Source: Borrelia persica No12
GTDB lineage: Bacteria > Spirochaetota > Spirochaetia > Borreliales > Borreliaceae
DNA length: 64,000 nt
Assembly: GCF_000500045.1 (NCBI RefSeq)
Contig: NZ_AYOT01000225.1
Span: 1 to 64,000, forward strand
Direction of reading: 5' to 3'
The notes below the pieces were generated by a model. It searched no databases. It worked only from the letters and a program-made list of their open reading frames with translations, and was not told where the DNA came from. Made by a program: the position numbers and the translations under genes. This document shows positions 8,204-17,440 of this stretch, in pieces. The first letter of the stretch is position 1; each line of letters begins with the position of its first letter.

Positions 8204-9445
8204 TTATTCCTTTCGAAGTTTTTTAAATGTTATTTTTTTAATTTTATGATTTTGAATTTCTTCTATTAAGTATTCTCCATGTTCTGTATTAACTTGTTCT
8301 CCTTTTGTGGGTATTTTATCAAGTAAGTCCATGATATATCCTCCTATTGTATTTATATAATCTTTATGTTGAATTTTTATTCCCACTGTTTCTTCAATTT
8401 CATCAAATGTTGTCTCTCCTGATATTAAGTAAACATTGTCTTCTTTTTTGGTAATAAGTTGTTTTTCCTCTTCAAAATCGTATTCATCAAATATTGCACC
8501 AAATATTTTTTCTATTATGTCTTCTACTGTAAGTATTCCAGAAAATCCTCCGTACTCATCAATAACAATTGCCATTATTTTTTGTTTCTGTCTCATGATG
8601 TCTAGTATTTCTTTTATTCTTTTGTTTTGTTGTACAAAAACTGCGGGTTTTATAAATTTAATAATACTTTTTTCAAGTTTTTTTTTGCTTATTTCAATTA
8701 AATCTTTAGTTATTAAAATTCCTATTATTTGTTCTCTATTTTGACCTTTATATACGGGTATTCTGGAATATCCTTCTTTTTTAATCAGTTTAATTTTGTC
8801 TTTTAGTTTAGATGTGCTTGATAGTGAGAATACTTCTGTTCTATGTGTCATAACTTCAGAAGCCCTAACTTCTCCTATGTTTAACATTTTTTGCATAAAT
8901 ATTCTGTCGTCGTTTTCTAAAATTCCTAATTTCTCGGCTAGAGACAACATATTTCTTATACTGTCTTTAGTCATTTTTTGACTTGTTTTTATTTTGCATA
9001 GGCTTAATAAAATTTTAACCATTCCATTAATTATATATATTGCTGGTGTAAATATTATTGTTAATGCTTTAATTAAAATAGAGGTAGATAAGACTATACT
9101 TTCATTATTTAAGATTGCAATCTGTTTAGGAAATATTTCTGAGCATATGAGTACTATTATTGTTATAATTCCAGTTGATAATGCAAGAGAATTGTTTCCA
9201 TATTTATCAAGAACAAATTTTGTTGTAAGAGTACTTGCTGTTATATTGGCAATATTATTTCCAATTAAAATTGTTGTGACGAGTTTTGATGGGTTTTGTG
9301 ATAAGTTGTATACTACTGTTCCTAATTTTCCTTTTTTCTTTATATCTTGAAGTTGAATGAGGCTTAATGATGTATATGCTGTCTCTGATGCTGAAAAAAT
9401 TGCCGATAGTATTACAAGTATGAATATAATGATTAATTCTAACAT
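8204..9445 (-). CDS. TlyC/CorC-type membrane protein (CNNM-CBS)
   Basis: A 413-residue protein with the DUF21/CNNM membrane domain (three to four helices in residues 1-150, beginning with LELIIIFILVILSAIFSASE), a pair of CBS domains (about 195-320; VMTHRTEVFSL and VIDEYGGFSGILTVEDIIEK) and a C-terminal CorC_HlyC domain (about 335-410). It is often annotated as a haemolysin, but the family mostly handles Mg2+/cation transport, which is the more likely role. The region before ATG lacks a ribosome site, and TAAAAT at 9453-9458 would put the transcript start at the ATG. tRNA-Cys lies 95 bases upstream on the same strand. Confidence 0.9.
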   Translation of the reverse strand: MLELIIIFILVILSAIFSASETAYTSLSLIQLQDIKKKGKLGTVVYNLSQNPSKLVTTILIGNNIANITASTLTTKFVLDKYGNNSLALSTGIITIIVLICSEIFPKQIAILNNESIVLSTSILIKALTIIFTPAIYIINGMVKILLSLCKIKTSQKMTKDSIRNMLSLAEKLGILENDDRIFMQKMLNIGEVRASEVMTHRTEVFSLSSTSKLKDKIKLIKKEGYSRIPVYKGQNREQIIGILITKDLIEISKKKLEKSIIKFIKPAVFVQQNKRIKEILDIMRQKQKIMAIVIDEYGGFSGILTVEDIIEKIFGAIFDEYDFEEEKQLITKKEDNVYLISGETTFDEIEETVGIKIQHKDYINTIGGYIMDLLDKIPTKGEQVNTEHGEYLIEEIQNHKIKKITFKKLRKE

Positions 9446-9539
9446 AATTATTATTTTAATTTATCTTGAAATCATTTTCTTTAGTTTTGTTTGTCTTTAT
9501 CAAAAAAATACGTTAACCTTTGTTTTAGCCTTCTTTACA

Positions 9540-9612
9540 AGGCGCCGACCGGATTCGAACCGGCGAATCAAAGTTTTGCAGACTTTTCCCTTAGCCACTT
9601 GGGTACAGCGCC
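9540..9612 (-). tRNA. tRNA-Cys (anticodon GCA)
   Basis: A 73-base cloverleaf on the minus strand. Acceptor stem GGCGCTG pairs with CGGCGCC (one G-U pair); the discriminator is U, as expected for tRNA-Cys. Anticodon loop CTGCAAA gives GCA; the T-loop is GTTCGAATC. The CCA end is not encoded. Confidence 0.95.
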
Positions 9613-9628
9613 ATATGAAACATTAGTT

Positions 9629-9657
9629 AGTTTATTAAAAAATATTTGAATTGTAAA
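9629..9657 (-). promoter_or_regulatory. Likely promoter of tRNA-Cys
   Basis: On the minus strand TTTACA (9652-9657) and TAAACT (9629-9634) are separated by exactly 17 bases, and the -10 box ends 16 bases before the tRNA. Confidence 0.5.
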
Positions 9658-9757
9658 CAGTGTTTTGGAACTTTTATAGTTTAATTAATATTTAATTTTT
9701 TTAAGTATTATCTTTTGAAATTTTTATGTAAAAATAAGTTTTATTTTTGTAAACTTT

Positions 9758-11284
9758 ATGAGTATGAATAAAAAAGTACTTAATAATGTTTTATCTAAAC
9801 TAAATCAAAGTCTAATACAAAAGATTATAGGGTCTTGTGAAGTGGAAATATGTGGACTTGCGTATGATTCAAGATGTGTTTTATCTCATTTTGTTTTTTT
9901 TGCTCTTCCAGGACTGCATTTTGATGGTCAGGAATTCATTTCGTCAGCAATTCGAAGAGGTAGTAATGTTATCGTTCATACTGATGATATTGATTTTTAT
10001 GATCCCAATGTAACTTATATTAGAATTGATCCTTGCAATATAAAAAGATTTATGTCAAATTTTGCTCATGTTTTTTATGATGAGCCTTCAAAAAAACTTA
10101 AAATTATTGGTGTTACAGGTACTGATGGTAAGAGTTCTGTTTGTTTTTATATTTATACTTTATTAAAGTCTATGGGTATTAAGGTTGGATTTATTTCAAC
10201 AGTGTTCTTTGAAGATGGAAGTGGCGTTTTAGCAAAAAATCCCTATAGACAATCTACACCAGAATCGACAGAAATTCATTTAGTTTTAAGTAAAATGGTA
10301 GAGAATGATGTTGAATATGCTATTATTGAATCAACTTCTCATGGTCTTGATTGTAGGACATCAAGGCTTCTTGATATTGCATATTCTGTTGCTGTTTTGA
10401 CTAATATTAGCCATGAACATCTTGAATTTCATGGTACCATGCAAAATTATTTGAATGCTAAGCTTAATCTTTTTTCTTCTGCGGATTATAATGGCGGTTT
10501 TGGTATTGTTAATATGGATGATAATCATTTTTCTGCATTTTTAAGTTCTATTAGAAGAGCTTATACGTATAGTTTGAAAAATTCAGAAGCTGATTTTTTT
10601 GTAAGTAAGATTAATGAACAAATGGGTTTTACTGAGTTTGAGTTTTATCATAATAATATTAAATATGATGCTAGAGTAAATCTTACGGGCAGTTTTAATG
10701 TTGAGAATGTTATGGCAGCTTTGATTGTTATTAGTCAATTTATGAATGTTGATATTTCAAAGATTGTAAGTAATCTTTTAAATATTAAGAGTCTTTGTGG
10801 AAGAATGCAAAGTATTGACTTTGGGCAGGAGTTTTCTTTAATTATTGATTATGCGCATACACCAGGGGCTTTTCTTAAGATGTTTCCTATATTTAGAAGG
10901 CTTGCAAAGAGGCGCTTGATTTCTGTTTTTGGTTCTGCTGGTGAGAGAGATGTTCTTAAGAGAAAGTTGCAGGGAGAGATTGCAGATGAATATTCGGATG
11001 TGATAATACTTTGTGATGAAGATCCAAGAGGTGAGGATAGTATGCAAATAATTAGAGATATTGCGGAGGGGATTGTAACAAAGACATTAAATGAAGATTT
11101 ATTTTTTATTTCTAATAGAAGATGTGCAATTGAAAAAGCAATAAATATTGCGTGTAGTGGTGATTTGGTTGTTACTCTTGGGAAGGGTCATGAAAATTCA
11201 ATAATATATAAGGATAAAAATATCTTTTGGGATGAACAAGCGGTCATTAAAGATATTGTTTTAAATTCTAAGGATAGAGGTTAG
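9758..11284 (+). CDS. murE: UDP-MurNAc-tripeptide synthetase
   Basis: A 508-residue Mur ligase that adds the third stem-peptide amino acid to UDP-MurNAc-L-Ala-D-Glu in the cytoplasm. The ATP loop is GVTGTDGKSS (about residues 118-127); the middle domain has STPESTEIHLVLSKM and ESTSHGLDCR, and the C-terminal domain has DYAHTPGAF. At the site that reads DNPR in diaminopimelate-adding enzymes it has CDEDPRGED (about residues 420-428). Borrelia peptidoglycan contains ornithine, so L-Orn is the likely substrate. The start could be ATG 9758 or ATG 9764; neither has a good ribosome site. ddl follows after four bases. Confidence 0.95.
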   Translation: MSMNKKVLNNVLSKLNQSLIQKIIGSCEVEICGLAYDSRCVLSHFVFFALPGLHFDGQEFISSAIRRGSNVIVHTDDIDFYDPNVTYIRIDPCNIKRFMSNFAHVFYDEPSKKLKIIGVTGTDGKSSVCFYIYTLLKSMGIKVGFISTVFFEDGSGVLAKNPYRQSTPESTEIHLVLSKMVENDVEYAIIESTSHGLDCRTSRLLDIAYSVAVLTNISHEHLEFHGTMQNYLNAKLNLFSSADYNGGFGIVNMDDNHFSAFLSSIRRAYTYSLKNSEADFFVSKINEQMGFTEFEFYHNNIKYDARVNLTGSFNVENVMAALIVISQFMNVDISKIVSNLLNIKSLCGRMQSIDFGQEFSLIIDYAHTPGAFLKMFPIFRRLAKRRLISVFGSAGERDVLKRKLQGEIADEYSDVIILCDEDPRGEDSMQIIRDIAEGIVTKTLNEDLFFISNRRCAIEKAINIACSGDLVVTLGKGHENSIIYKDKNIFWDEQAVIKDIVLNSKDRG

Positions 11285-11288
11285 TTTT

Positions 11289-12383
11289 ATGAAGAAAAAT
11301 CTTATGTTAATATTTGGAGGAGTTTCTTTTGAACATGAAATTTCTCTTAGATCTGCTTATGGGATTTATTCAGCTTGTATGAGACTTGATAGGTATAATA
11401 TTTTTTCAAGTTTTATTGATAGGGATACTGGAATTTGGTATTTATTGGATTCTGTTCCCAGTAGTGCTGAATTAATTCAAAGAGACAGTGCTGCTATTAT
11501 TAGTTTAATTCCTGGTTGTGGAATATTTGTGAATAATAAAGCTATTGAGATTGATGTTGTGTTTCCTATTATTCATGGCAGAACGGGTGAAGATGGTGCT
11601 ATTCAGGGATTTGTAAAAATGATGGATATTCCTTGTGTTGGTTCCGGTATTTTAGGAAGTGCTATTTCTATGAATAAATATTTTTGTAAGCTTTTGCTTA
11701 AAAGTTTTAATATACCTTTAGTACCTTTTATTGGTTTTAGAAAAAATGATTACATTTTAAACAAAGAGGGAATTGAAGAGGATATAAAGAATAATTTAAA
11801 TTATCCTGTAATTGTAAAACCTGCTGGATTAGGCTCTTCAATTGGAATTAGTGTTGCATATAATTCTACTCAGATTGAGAAATGTATTGAAGAAGCTTTT
11901 GCATATGATCTGACAGTTGTTGTAGAAAAGTTTATGAAGGTGAGAGAAATTGAATGTGCTGTTGTTGGAAATGAGCAAATTAAAATATTTACACCTGGTG
12001 AAATTGTTGTGCAGGATTTTGTATTTTATGATTATGATGCTAAATATTCTACTATGCCTGGAAATTCAATTATTTTTAATATTCCGGCTCATCTTGATAC
12101 GAAATATTTATTGGATATTAAAGAATATGCATTTTTGACTTATAAATATTTGGAACTTAGAGGGATGGCAAGGATTGATTTTTTGATAGCAAAAGATACC
12201 AACTCAATTTATGTTAATGAAGTCAATACAATTCCAGGATTTACAGATATTTCTATGTTTTCTAAGATGTGTGAGTATGATGGTCTTAATTATGAGGCTT
12301 TGATTGATAAATTAGTATCTTTGGCATTTCAGAGTTATGAAAAGCGTAAAGAGAGGATTGATTTTAAGAGGTTAGAAGCTTAG
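11289..12383 (+). CDS. ddl: D-alanine-D-alanine ligase
   Basis: A 364-residue ATP-grasp enzyme joining two D-Ala residues for the peptidoglycan stem. The N-terminal MLIFGGVSFEHEISLRSA, the YPVIVKPAGLGSSIGIS ATP-grasp stretch (about residues 177-193) and the C-terminal EVNTIPGFTDISMFSKM (metal and substrate site) are all typical. It is the second gene of the murE-ddl unit. Its last 20 bases overlap the end of the convergent 751-residue membrane protein gene. The D-Ala supply would come from Alr, encoded at 51075-52178. Confidence 0.96.
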   Translation: MKKNLMLIFGGVSFEHEISLRSAYGIYSACMRLDRYNIFSSFIDRDTGIWYLLDSVPSSAELIQRDSAAIISLIPGCGIFVNNKAIEIDVVFPIIHGRTGEDGAIQGFVKMMDIPCVGSGILGSAISMNKYFCKLLLKSFNIPLVPFIGFRKNDYILNKEGIEEDIKNNLNYPVIVKPAGLGSSIGISVAYNSTQIEKCIEEAFAYDLTVVVEKFMKVREIECAVVGNEQIKIFTPGEIVVQDFVFYDYDAKYSTMPGNSIIFNIPAHLDTKYLLDIKEYAFLTYKYLELRGMARIDFLIAKDTNSIYVNEVNTIPGFTDISMFSKMCEYDGLNYEALIDKLVSLAFQSYEKRKERIDFKRLEA

Positions 12384-14619
12384 TTGATTTTAAGTTTTTT
12401 AACTTTTCGATTTCTTTATCATCTTGGAGCTTGAAGAAGGGGTTTAGTTCTTGTTTTGCAGATTTTGGGAATGTTCCAGAATGTTTGATTGTGTATGAGT
12501 AATCTATATTAATGTTTTTTATTTCTTTTTGAGTTTGCTGATCGTATATTTTTACATGCTTTTCATTGACATCAAAGTAGGCAAAAGCATTATATCTGAT
12601 GTCTTCACTGGACTTAAGCGTGAAAGTTATGTTTATTATATTGCTTTTTATATTGTTTACCGTGAATATTATATTGTTAGATACTATTTTGTATGGTGTG
12701 TTACTTTGATATACGATAAGTTTTGATGCATGTTCTAGGTATAAATGTATTTGTTTTGCCATTTTGTTTGTGGTAATCTTGATTTTATAAATACCTCTCT
12801 CTGCTGCGTCTATTTTGTCAAAAGATAAGTTTATTAATTTTTCTTGTATTTTGCTTTTCTTTTGTATATGTGTTTGATTTTTATCTAACTTTAAATTGAA
12901 ATTTTGTGTTGAGATTTGAATTGTATTTCTGTTGTCTTGTAGGCATTTGACATTGATTTCATTAGTTTGTTCTGGAAATCTTATTGTTTGGGATATTTTT
13001 ATTGTTGAAATTTTGTCTATGTCGTGTGATATTATGATGATTGCAATTATTAAGAGAAGAATTATAAATTCGATCTTTTCTGATTTTTGAAACTCCTGTT
13101 TTATTATTGTGGTTTTATTGTGTAAATGTTCTACAATATTGACAAGTATTGCTGAGAAGAGCGATATTGATATGAAATAGCTTAGTTCAATGGGTTTTGA
13201 TATCATTAAAGTTGTTTGTATTGATGTTATTAACATAAGGTTTATTAACCAAATAAATATTATTATGAGTTTCTTTAAGATTTTTATCTTGTCAGGAATG
13301 ATTAGTATTAGTATGTTTTTTATAATAGTAATTAAAATAAATTCTATTTTGATATATAACACTGTAACAAGCTCAATGATGGAAATTGATATTGCTACAT
13401 ATTTAAGTTCTCTAATACTTAGATGTATTTTGTAATTGTATGTAAAGTAAGATATTAAATTGAAATTAAATAATGTTAGAAAGAAATTTATTAAATATAT
13501 TGGATTTATAGTATTATAATCTGTTAAATATTCATATGTGAATAATATTTTATTTGTAAATATAATGGAAATATAGGTGCTTAAGAATAATATATAAAAT
13601 AGTTTTATGATTTTATGGTAATTTTTTTTTGTCTTTCTAAGTATGATGCTGGTTTTTTTAAACCTTATAATGCATATTAATATAATAAGATTATAAATGG
13701 CATATATGATTATGATAAGTGTACTTTCATTGATTATCCATTTTTTAAGTAAAGTGTTTATAATAATATAGTGTAGTATGTCTTCCTTTTGAAGGTTGTT
13801 TTCAGTTGTAATTGCCTCTTCTATTGATTTATAAATGTCATGAATGTTGTTTTTCTTGATATATTTTAAAAGTGAATTTTTATTGTTACTTATGATTAAA
13901 ATTGGAATTTCTTCTTTTATGTATAGATTATATATTTCATTAATATTTTTGTCGGTTATTTTTGATATGTTAAAATTTACTTTGTTGTTTTCAAATGTTT
14001 TTATAAAACTTTTTAAGAAACCTAAACTTGTTTTTGAAATTATTATATTTGATTGATTTTTAAATTCTATTATGTTACTTTCTTTATCTTCATTTAACAT
14101 TAAATAAATTGTGTTTGTATTCTTTTCAAGGATACTATTATTGGATAGTAGTCTGCTGTTTATTTTTGATATTTGTTTGTGTGAATCATCTTCTATAAAA
14201 TAGATGTTTATGCCGTTTTTAATGTTTTTGTTTTTGAAGTTATTTATTAATGTGATGGCAATTGCAATTGCTAAGTTATTTTTTAAATTTTGTTGGGTTT
14301 CTATTGGTATAATGATGTTATAGAGAGTTTGTTCTATTCCTTTTATTTTTGTATGAATTGTTTTATGTGAGTATCCAATAAATCCAATTTCTTGGAGGGA
14401 GTGTTCTTTGTATTGAATTTGATTTTCTATAAAGTATTGTTTTATATAATTATATGTGTTTTTTATTCTTTCTATTTTATCTAAGGATTTGTTTAGCATA
14501 TTGATTTCTGTAATGTGCTTTATTATTTGTTCGTTATATGGTTCACCTTTATCTGCTTTTATTGTTTTATGTGAAGTGAATATGTGTATTAAAATTAAGA
14601 AAAATATCTTAATTGTCAT
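12364..14619 (-). CDS. Large membrane protein with M28-peptidase-like N-domain
   Basis: A 751-residue protein: a signal peptide (about residues 1-22), an exported N-terminal domain to about residue 300, seven or eight membrane helices between about 305 and 560, and an exported C-terminal domain of nearly 200 residues. The N-domain has the order of an M28 aminopeptidase (a YIKQYFIENQIQYKEHSLQE start, a central strand where the HxD zinc site belongs, then FIEDDS where FxDxEE is expected), but the His and Asp zinc ligands are not visible. This reading is inference. The start overlaps the end of rel by 11 bases, so it is the last gene of the prfA operon. Function unknown. Confidence 0.75.
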   Translation of the reverse strand: MTIKIFFLILIHIFTSHKTIKADKGEPYNEQIIKHITEINMLNKSLDKIERIKNTYNYIKQYFIENQIQYKEHSLQEIGFIGYSHKTIHTKIKGIEQTLYNIIIPIETQQNLKNNLAIAIAITLINNFKNKNIKNGINIYFIEDDSHKQISKINSRLLSNNSILEKNTNTIYLMLNEDKESNIIEFKNQSNIIISKTSLGFLKSFIKTFENNKVNFNISKITDKNINEIYNLYIKEEIPILIISNNKNSLLKYIKKNNIHDIYKSIEEAITTENNLQKEDILHYIIINTLLKKWIINESTLIIIIYAIYNLIILICIIRFKKTSIILRKTKKNYHKIIKLFYILFLSTYISIIFTNKILFTYEYLTDYNTINPIYLINFFLTLFNFNLISYFTYNYKIHLSIRELKYVAISISIIELVTVLYIKIEFILITIIKNILILIIPDKIKILKKLIIIFIWLINLMLITSIQTTLMISKPIELSYFISISLFSAILVNIVEHLHNKTTIIKQEFQKSEKIEFIILLLIIAIIIISHDIDKISTIKISQTIRFPEQTNEINVKCLQDNRNTIQISTQNFNLKLDKNQTHIQKKSKIQEKLINLSFDKIDAAERGIYKIKITTNKMAKQIHLYLEHASKLIVYQSNTPYKIVSNNIIFTVNNIKSNIINITFTLKSSEDIRYNAFAYFDVNEKHVKIYDQQTQKEIKNINIDYSYTIKHSGTFPKSAKQELNPFFKLQDDKEIEKLKNLKSTKLLTS

Positions 14620-16612
14620 AATTTTTTATGTCTTCTTCCACTTGCATTATTTGAAGTACGTTAGGATTTTCTTTAAGTGAATTGAAAATCATTGATACGT
14701 TTTTATAGTTTGATGATATGATAATATTTATTATTCCATGTCCGTTTCCGCAATCTTCTATTTTTTCACTTATTAGTCTAACATCAAATGTTGTAAAAAG
14801 ATTATCCAGGTAATTAAACAGGTCTTTTAAATTTTTAAAAAATATTATGATATGATAAACTTTTCTTGTTGGTGTTGCTTCCCATTCTACTTCTACAAGA
14901 TGGTTTTTTTTCTGATATGTAATTTCCCTACAATGTTCTTTGTGAACTACTATTGTATCTTTTTGTATTATGCCTATAATATCTTCACCTGTTAATGGGT
15001 TGCAGTCAGAAGCTATTGTAATACTTTTGATTTTGGATTTTGTTAGAGATTTAAATAAACTAAATAGTCTTTTTTGTTCTTTGTTTGCTCCTATAAGATA
15101 TGCAATTATATTATTATCTACAAATATTGTATTGTCATTTTTATTAAGCCAAGATCTAATTTTTGAACGTGCTTTTTTTGTTCTAACACTATTGAGCCAA
15201 ATTGCATCGGGTTTTGCCTCCTCAGATGTAAATATTTCAACTATTTGTTCATTTTTTAGTGGTTTGGTTAATGCACTAATTTTGCCATTGATTTTTGCAT
15301 AAAGTGCTTGATCCCCAATATCTGTGTGTATTGCATATGCAAAGTCAATTGAGTTTGAACCAAATGGAAGTTCCACTATTTCTCCTTCTGGTGTATATAC
15401 ATATATGAATGTATTTAGAAGCTCCTTGTGTATATCATGTATTGAGTATTGATTTTTATTTGCTGATTCTTGTTGCCATTTTTTAATTCGATTAATAAAT
15501 GATATGTCATCAGCTTTTAATTCAACTTGTTCTTTATAAAGCCAGTGAGCGGCAACTCCATATTTGGCGATTCTATCCATTTCTTCTGTTCTAATTTGTA
15601 TTTCAATTAATTGATTGTCTTCAGGTATTCTGACAGTTGTATGTAAAGATTGGTATTTATTTTCCTTAGGAATTGCTATATAGTCCTTAAGTCTTCCAGG
15701 TATTGGTTTCCAAACTTTATGTACGATTTCTAGTATTTCGTAACATTCTTTTTGTTTTTTGCAAATTATTCTTATTCCCAAAGTATCAAAGATTTGGGAA
15801 ATATTGTTATTTCTTGTTTTCATTTTTCTAAATATTGAGTAAAAGTGTTTTGATCGTACTGTGATTGTGACATCAATTCCAATTTTTTTAAGCTCTTTTT
15901 CTATTATTAATTTCCCTTTGTATAATTTTTTTTCTCTTTCTATCTTTGTTGCAGATAAAAAATTCTTTATTTCTTTATATTCTTTTGGATAAAGATATTT
16001 TAATGATAGATCTTCAAGGTATATTTTAAGGGAAGAAATACCAAGTCTTTCTGCAATTGGCACGTAAGTGGCAAGACAATCTCTTGCAATTCTTTCCCTT
16101 CTATTTTTTGGCAAGTGAGAAAGAGTTGCCATGTTGTGTAATTTGTCTGCAAGTTTGATTATTATTATTCTGATATCATGGGTCATTGCAAAAAACATTT
16201 TTGAAATGGTATTTGCTTCTTTGATTGCTCTTGTTTTATTGTGCAAATCATGAATTTTAGTTACCCCATCAATTAGACTAAAAACTTCTTGATCAAATTC
16301 TTTAATTATTTCTTCCTTTTTAACACTTGTGTCTTCAAGAACATCATGTAATAGGCCAGCTATTATTGTTTTAAAATCTAGCTGAAATTTTATGAGAAAT
16401 AGTGCAACCATGATTGGGTGAATTACGTATGGTTCTTTACTCTCTCTATATTGTCCGTAGTGTAATTGTTCTGATATTTCAAGAGCTTTAAATATTAATT
16501 TTTTTTGAATATCGTCTTGATAAGTACTATCGACAGTTTTTTTAAAAACATTTTTTAATTTATCAATGTCATTTATTTTAAGTAAATATGCAATTTCGTA
16601 GACTTGTATCAT
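14609..16612 (-). CDS. rel: Bifunctional (p)ppGpp synthetase/hydrolase
   Basis: A 667-residue Rel/SpoT enzyme that makes and breaks the starvation alarmone (p)ppGpp. The hydrolase HD domain (about residues 40-190) keeps GLLHDVLEDT and LADKLHNMATL. The synthetase domain (about 240-350) has YQSLHTTV and the sequence GRLKDYIA, whose RxKD form marks bifunctional Rel rather than monofunctional RelA (ExDD). A TGS domain (about 405-465, YVYTPEGEIVELP) and a C-terminal ACT domain follow. As far as known it is the only such enzyme in Borrelia. It overlaps prmC by four bases upstream and the membrane protein gene by 11 bases downstream. Confidence 0.96.
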   Translation of the reverse strand: MIQVYEIAYLLKINDIDKLKNVFKKTVDSTYQDDIQKKLIFKALEISEQLHYGQYRESKEPYVIHPIMVALFLIKFQLDFKTIIAGLLHDVLEDTSVKKEEIIKEFDQEVFSLIDGVTKIHDLHNKTRAIKEANTISKMFFAMTHDIRIIIIKLADKLHNMATLSHLPKNRRERIARDCLATYVPIAERLGISSLKIYLEDLSLKYLYPKEYKEIKNFLSATKIEREKKLYKGKLIIEKELKKIGIDVTITVRSKHFYSIFRKMKTRNNNISQIFDTLGIRIICKKQKECYEILEIVHKVWKPIPGRLKDYIAIPKENKYQSLHTTVRIPEDNQLIEIQIRTEEMDRIAKYGVAAHWLYKEQVELKADDISFINRIKKWQQESANKNQYSIHDIHKELLNTFIYVYTPEGEIVELPFGSNSIDFAYAIHTDIGDQALYAKINGKISALTKPLKNEQIVEIFTSEEAKPDAIWLNSVRTKKARSKIRSWLNKNDNTIFVDNNIIAYLIGANKEQKRLFSLFKSLTKSKIKSITIASDCNPLTGEDIIGIIQKDTIVVHKEHCREITYQKKNHLVEVEWEATPTRKVYHIIIFFKNLKDLFNYLDNLFTTFDVRLISEKIEDCGNGHGIINIIISSNYKNVSMIFNSLKENPNVLQIMQVEEDIKNYDN

Positions 16613-17430
16613 CTCTTGATCCTTAAAAGCAATGCCCTTTCTCTATTTTCAATATCGTATATAGTTTTTAAATGTTTAAAACCTTCTTGGATTGCAAACT
16701 TTTTTAGAGATTTTGTTTGCCACGGAGCCATTTCTAATATTAAGAGTCCATTTTTGGTTAGCTTGTCTTTTGCCTGTTTTATTATCTTCTTTGAAATCTC
16801 AAGTCCATCCTTTCCAAATCCTAAAAGAGCTATTCTTGGTTCTTTTGTTAATTTTTCTTTTTTTCTAAGTTCGTCTTTATTTAGATAAGGAGGATTAGTT
16901 ATTATTATCTCGAACTTTTTATTTATGTATTTTAACAGATTTGAATATTGTATTTCTATATATTTTGTTAAATTTAGTCTTTGTGTGTTTTTAAGTGATA
17001 CTTTTAAGGCTTTATCTGAAATATCTGCTAGTGTTACTTTTTGTTTAAGGTAATATGCAATTGTTAATCCGATGCATCCGCTTCCACAACATAAATCTAG
17101 GATTTTACTTAAGTTGTATTCTTTAATTTGAATCAAGGCTTCTTCTACTAAACATTCTGTATCTGCCCTAGGAATTAATACATTTTTATTTACATAGAAT
17201 TTGAGTCCCATGAATTCTTTTGTGCCAATTATATAATTTATGGGTGTTCCTGATTTTATTTTGTTTATTTGAGAGAATAATTTATCTTCTTCTTGTTTTG
17301 TTAAATTGTGATTTATTTTTGCAAGTATTAATTCTTTTCTAATCTTTAAAATTTTTTCGAGTAGTAATAAAATTTCAATGGTGTTTAAATTATATTGCTT
17401 TGAATGTTTTATTGCTTCTTGTATTGTCAT
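16609..17430 (-). CDS. prmC: Release factor glutamine N5-methyltransferase
   Basis: A 273-residue methyltransferase that modifies the Gln of the GGQ motif in release factors. It has the SAM motif ILDLCCGSGCIGLTIAYYL (about residues 114-132), the catalytic NPPY (IITNPPYLNKDEL) and a helical N-terminal domain. It sits ten bases after prfA, its substrate gene, a classic pairing, and its end overlaps the ATG of rel. Confidence 0.95.
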   Translation of the reverse strand: MTIQEAIKHSKQYNLNTIEILLLLEKILKIRKELILAKINHNLTKQEEDKLFSQINKIKSGTPINYIIGTKEFMGLKFYVNKNVLIPRADTECLVEEALIQIKEYNLSKILDLCCGSGCIGLTIAYYLKQKVTLADISDKALKVSLKNTQRLNLTKYIEIQYSNLLKYINKKFEIIITNPPYLNKDELRKKEKLTKEPRIALLGFGKDGLEISKKIIKQAKDKLTKNGLLILEMAPWQTKSLKKFAIQEGFKHLKTIYDIENRERALLLRIKR

Positions 17431-17440
17431 TAAAGTAAAA

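Larger units (their letters stand above)
9446..9757. other. Intergenic region holding tRNA-Cys
   Basis: Apart from tRNA-Cys (9540-9612) and its promoter (9629-9657), this stretch holds the divergent start regions of the TlyC/CorC-type gene and murE. No further gene is visible. A TTGAAA at 9715-9720 could be a -35 box for murE but no well-spaced -10 box follows. Confidence 0.6.

Noticed and set aside
9357..9626. 89-codon frame reading through tRNA-Cys
   Set aside because: It crosses the tRNA gene and the start of the TlyC/CorC gene; no coding signal.
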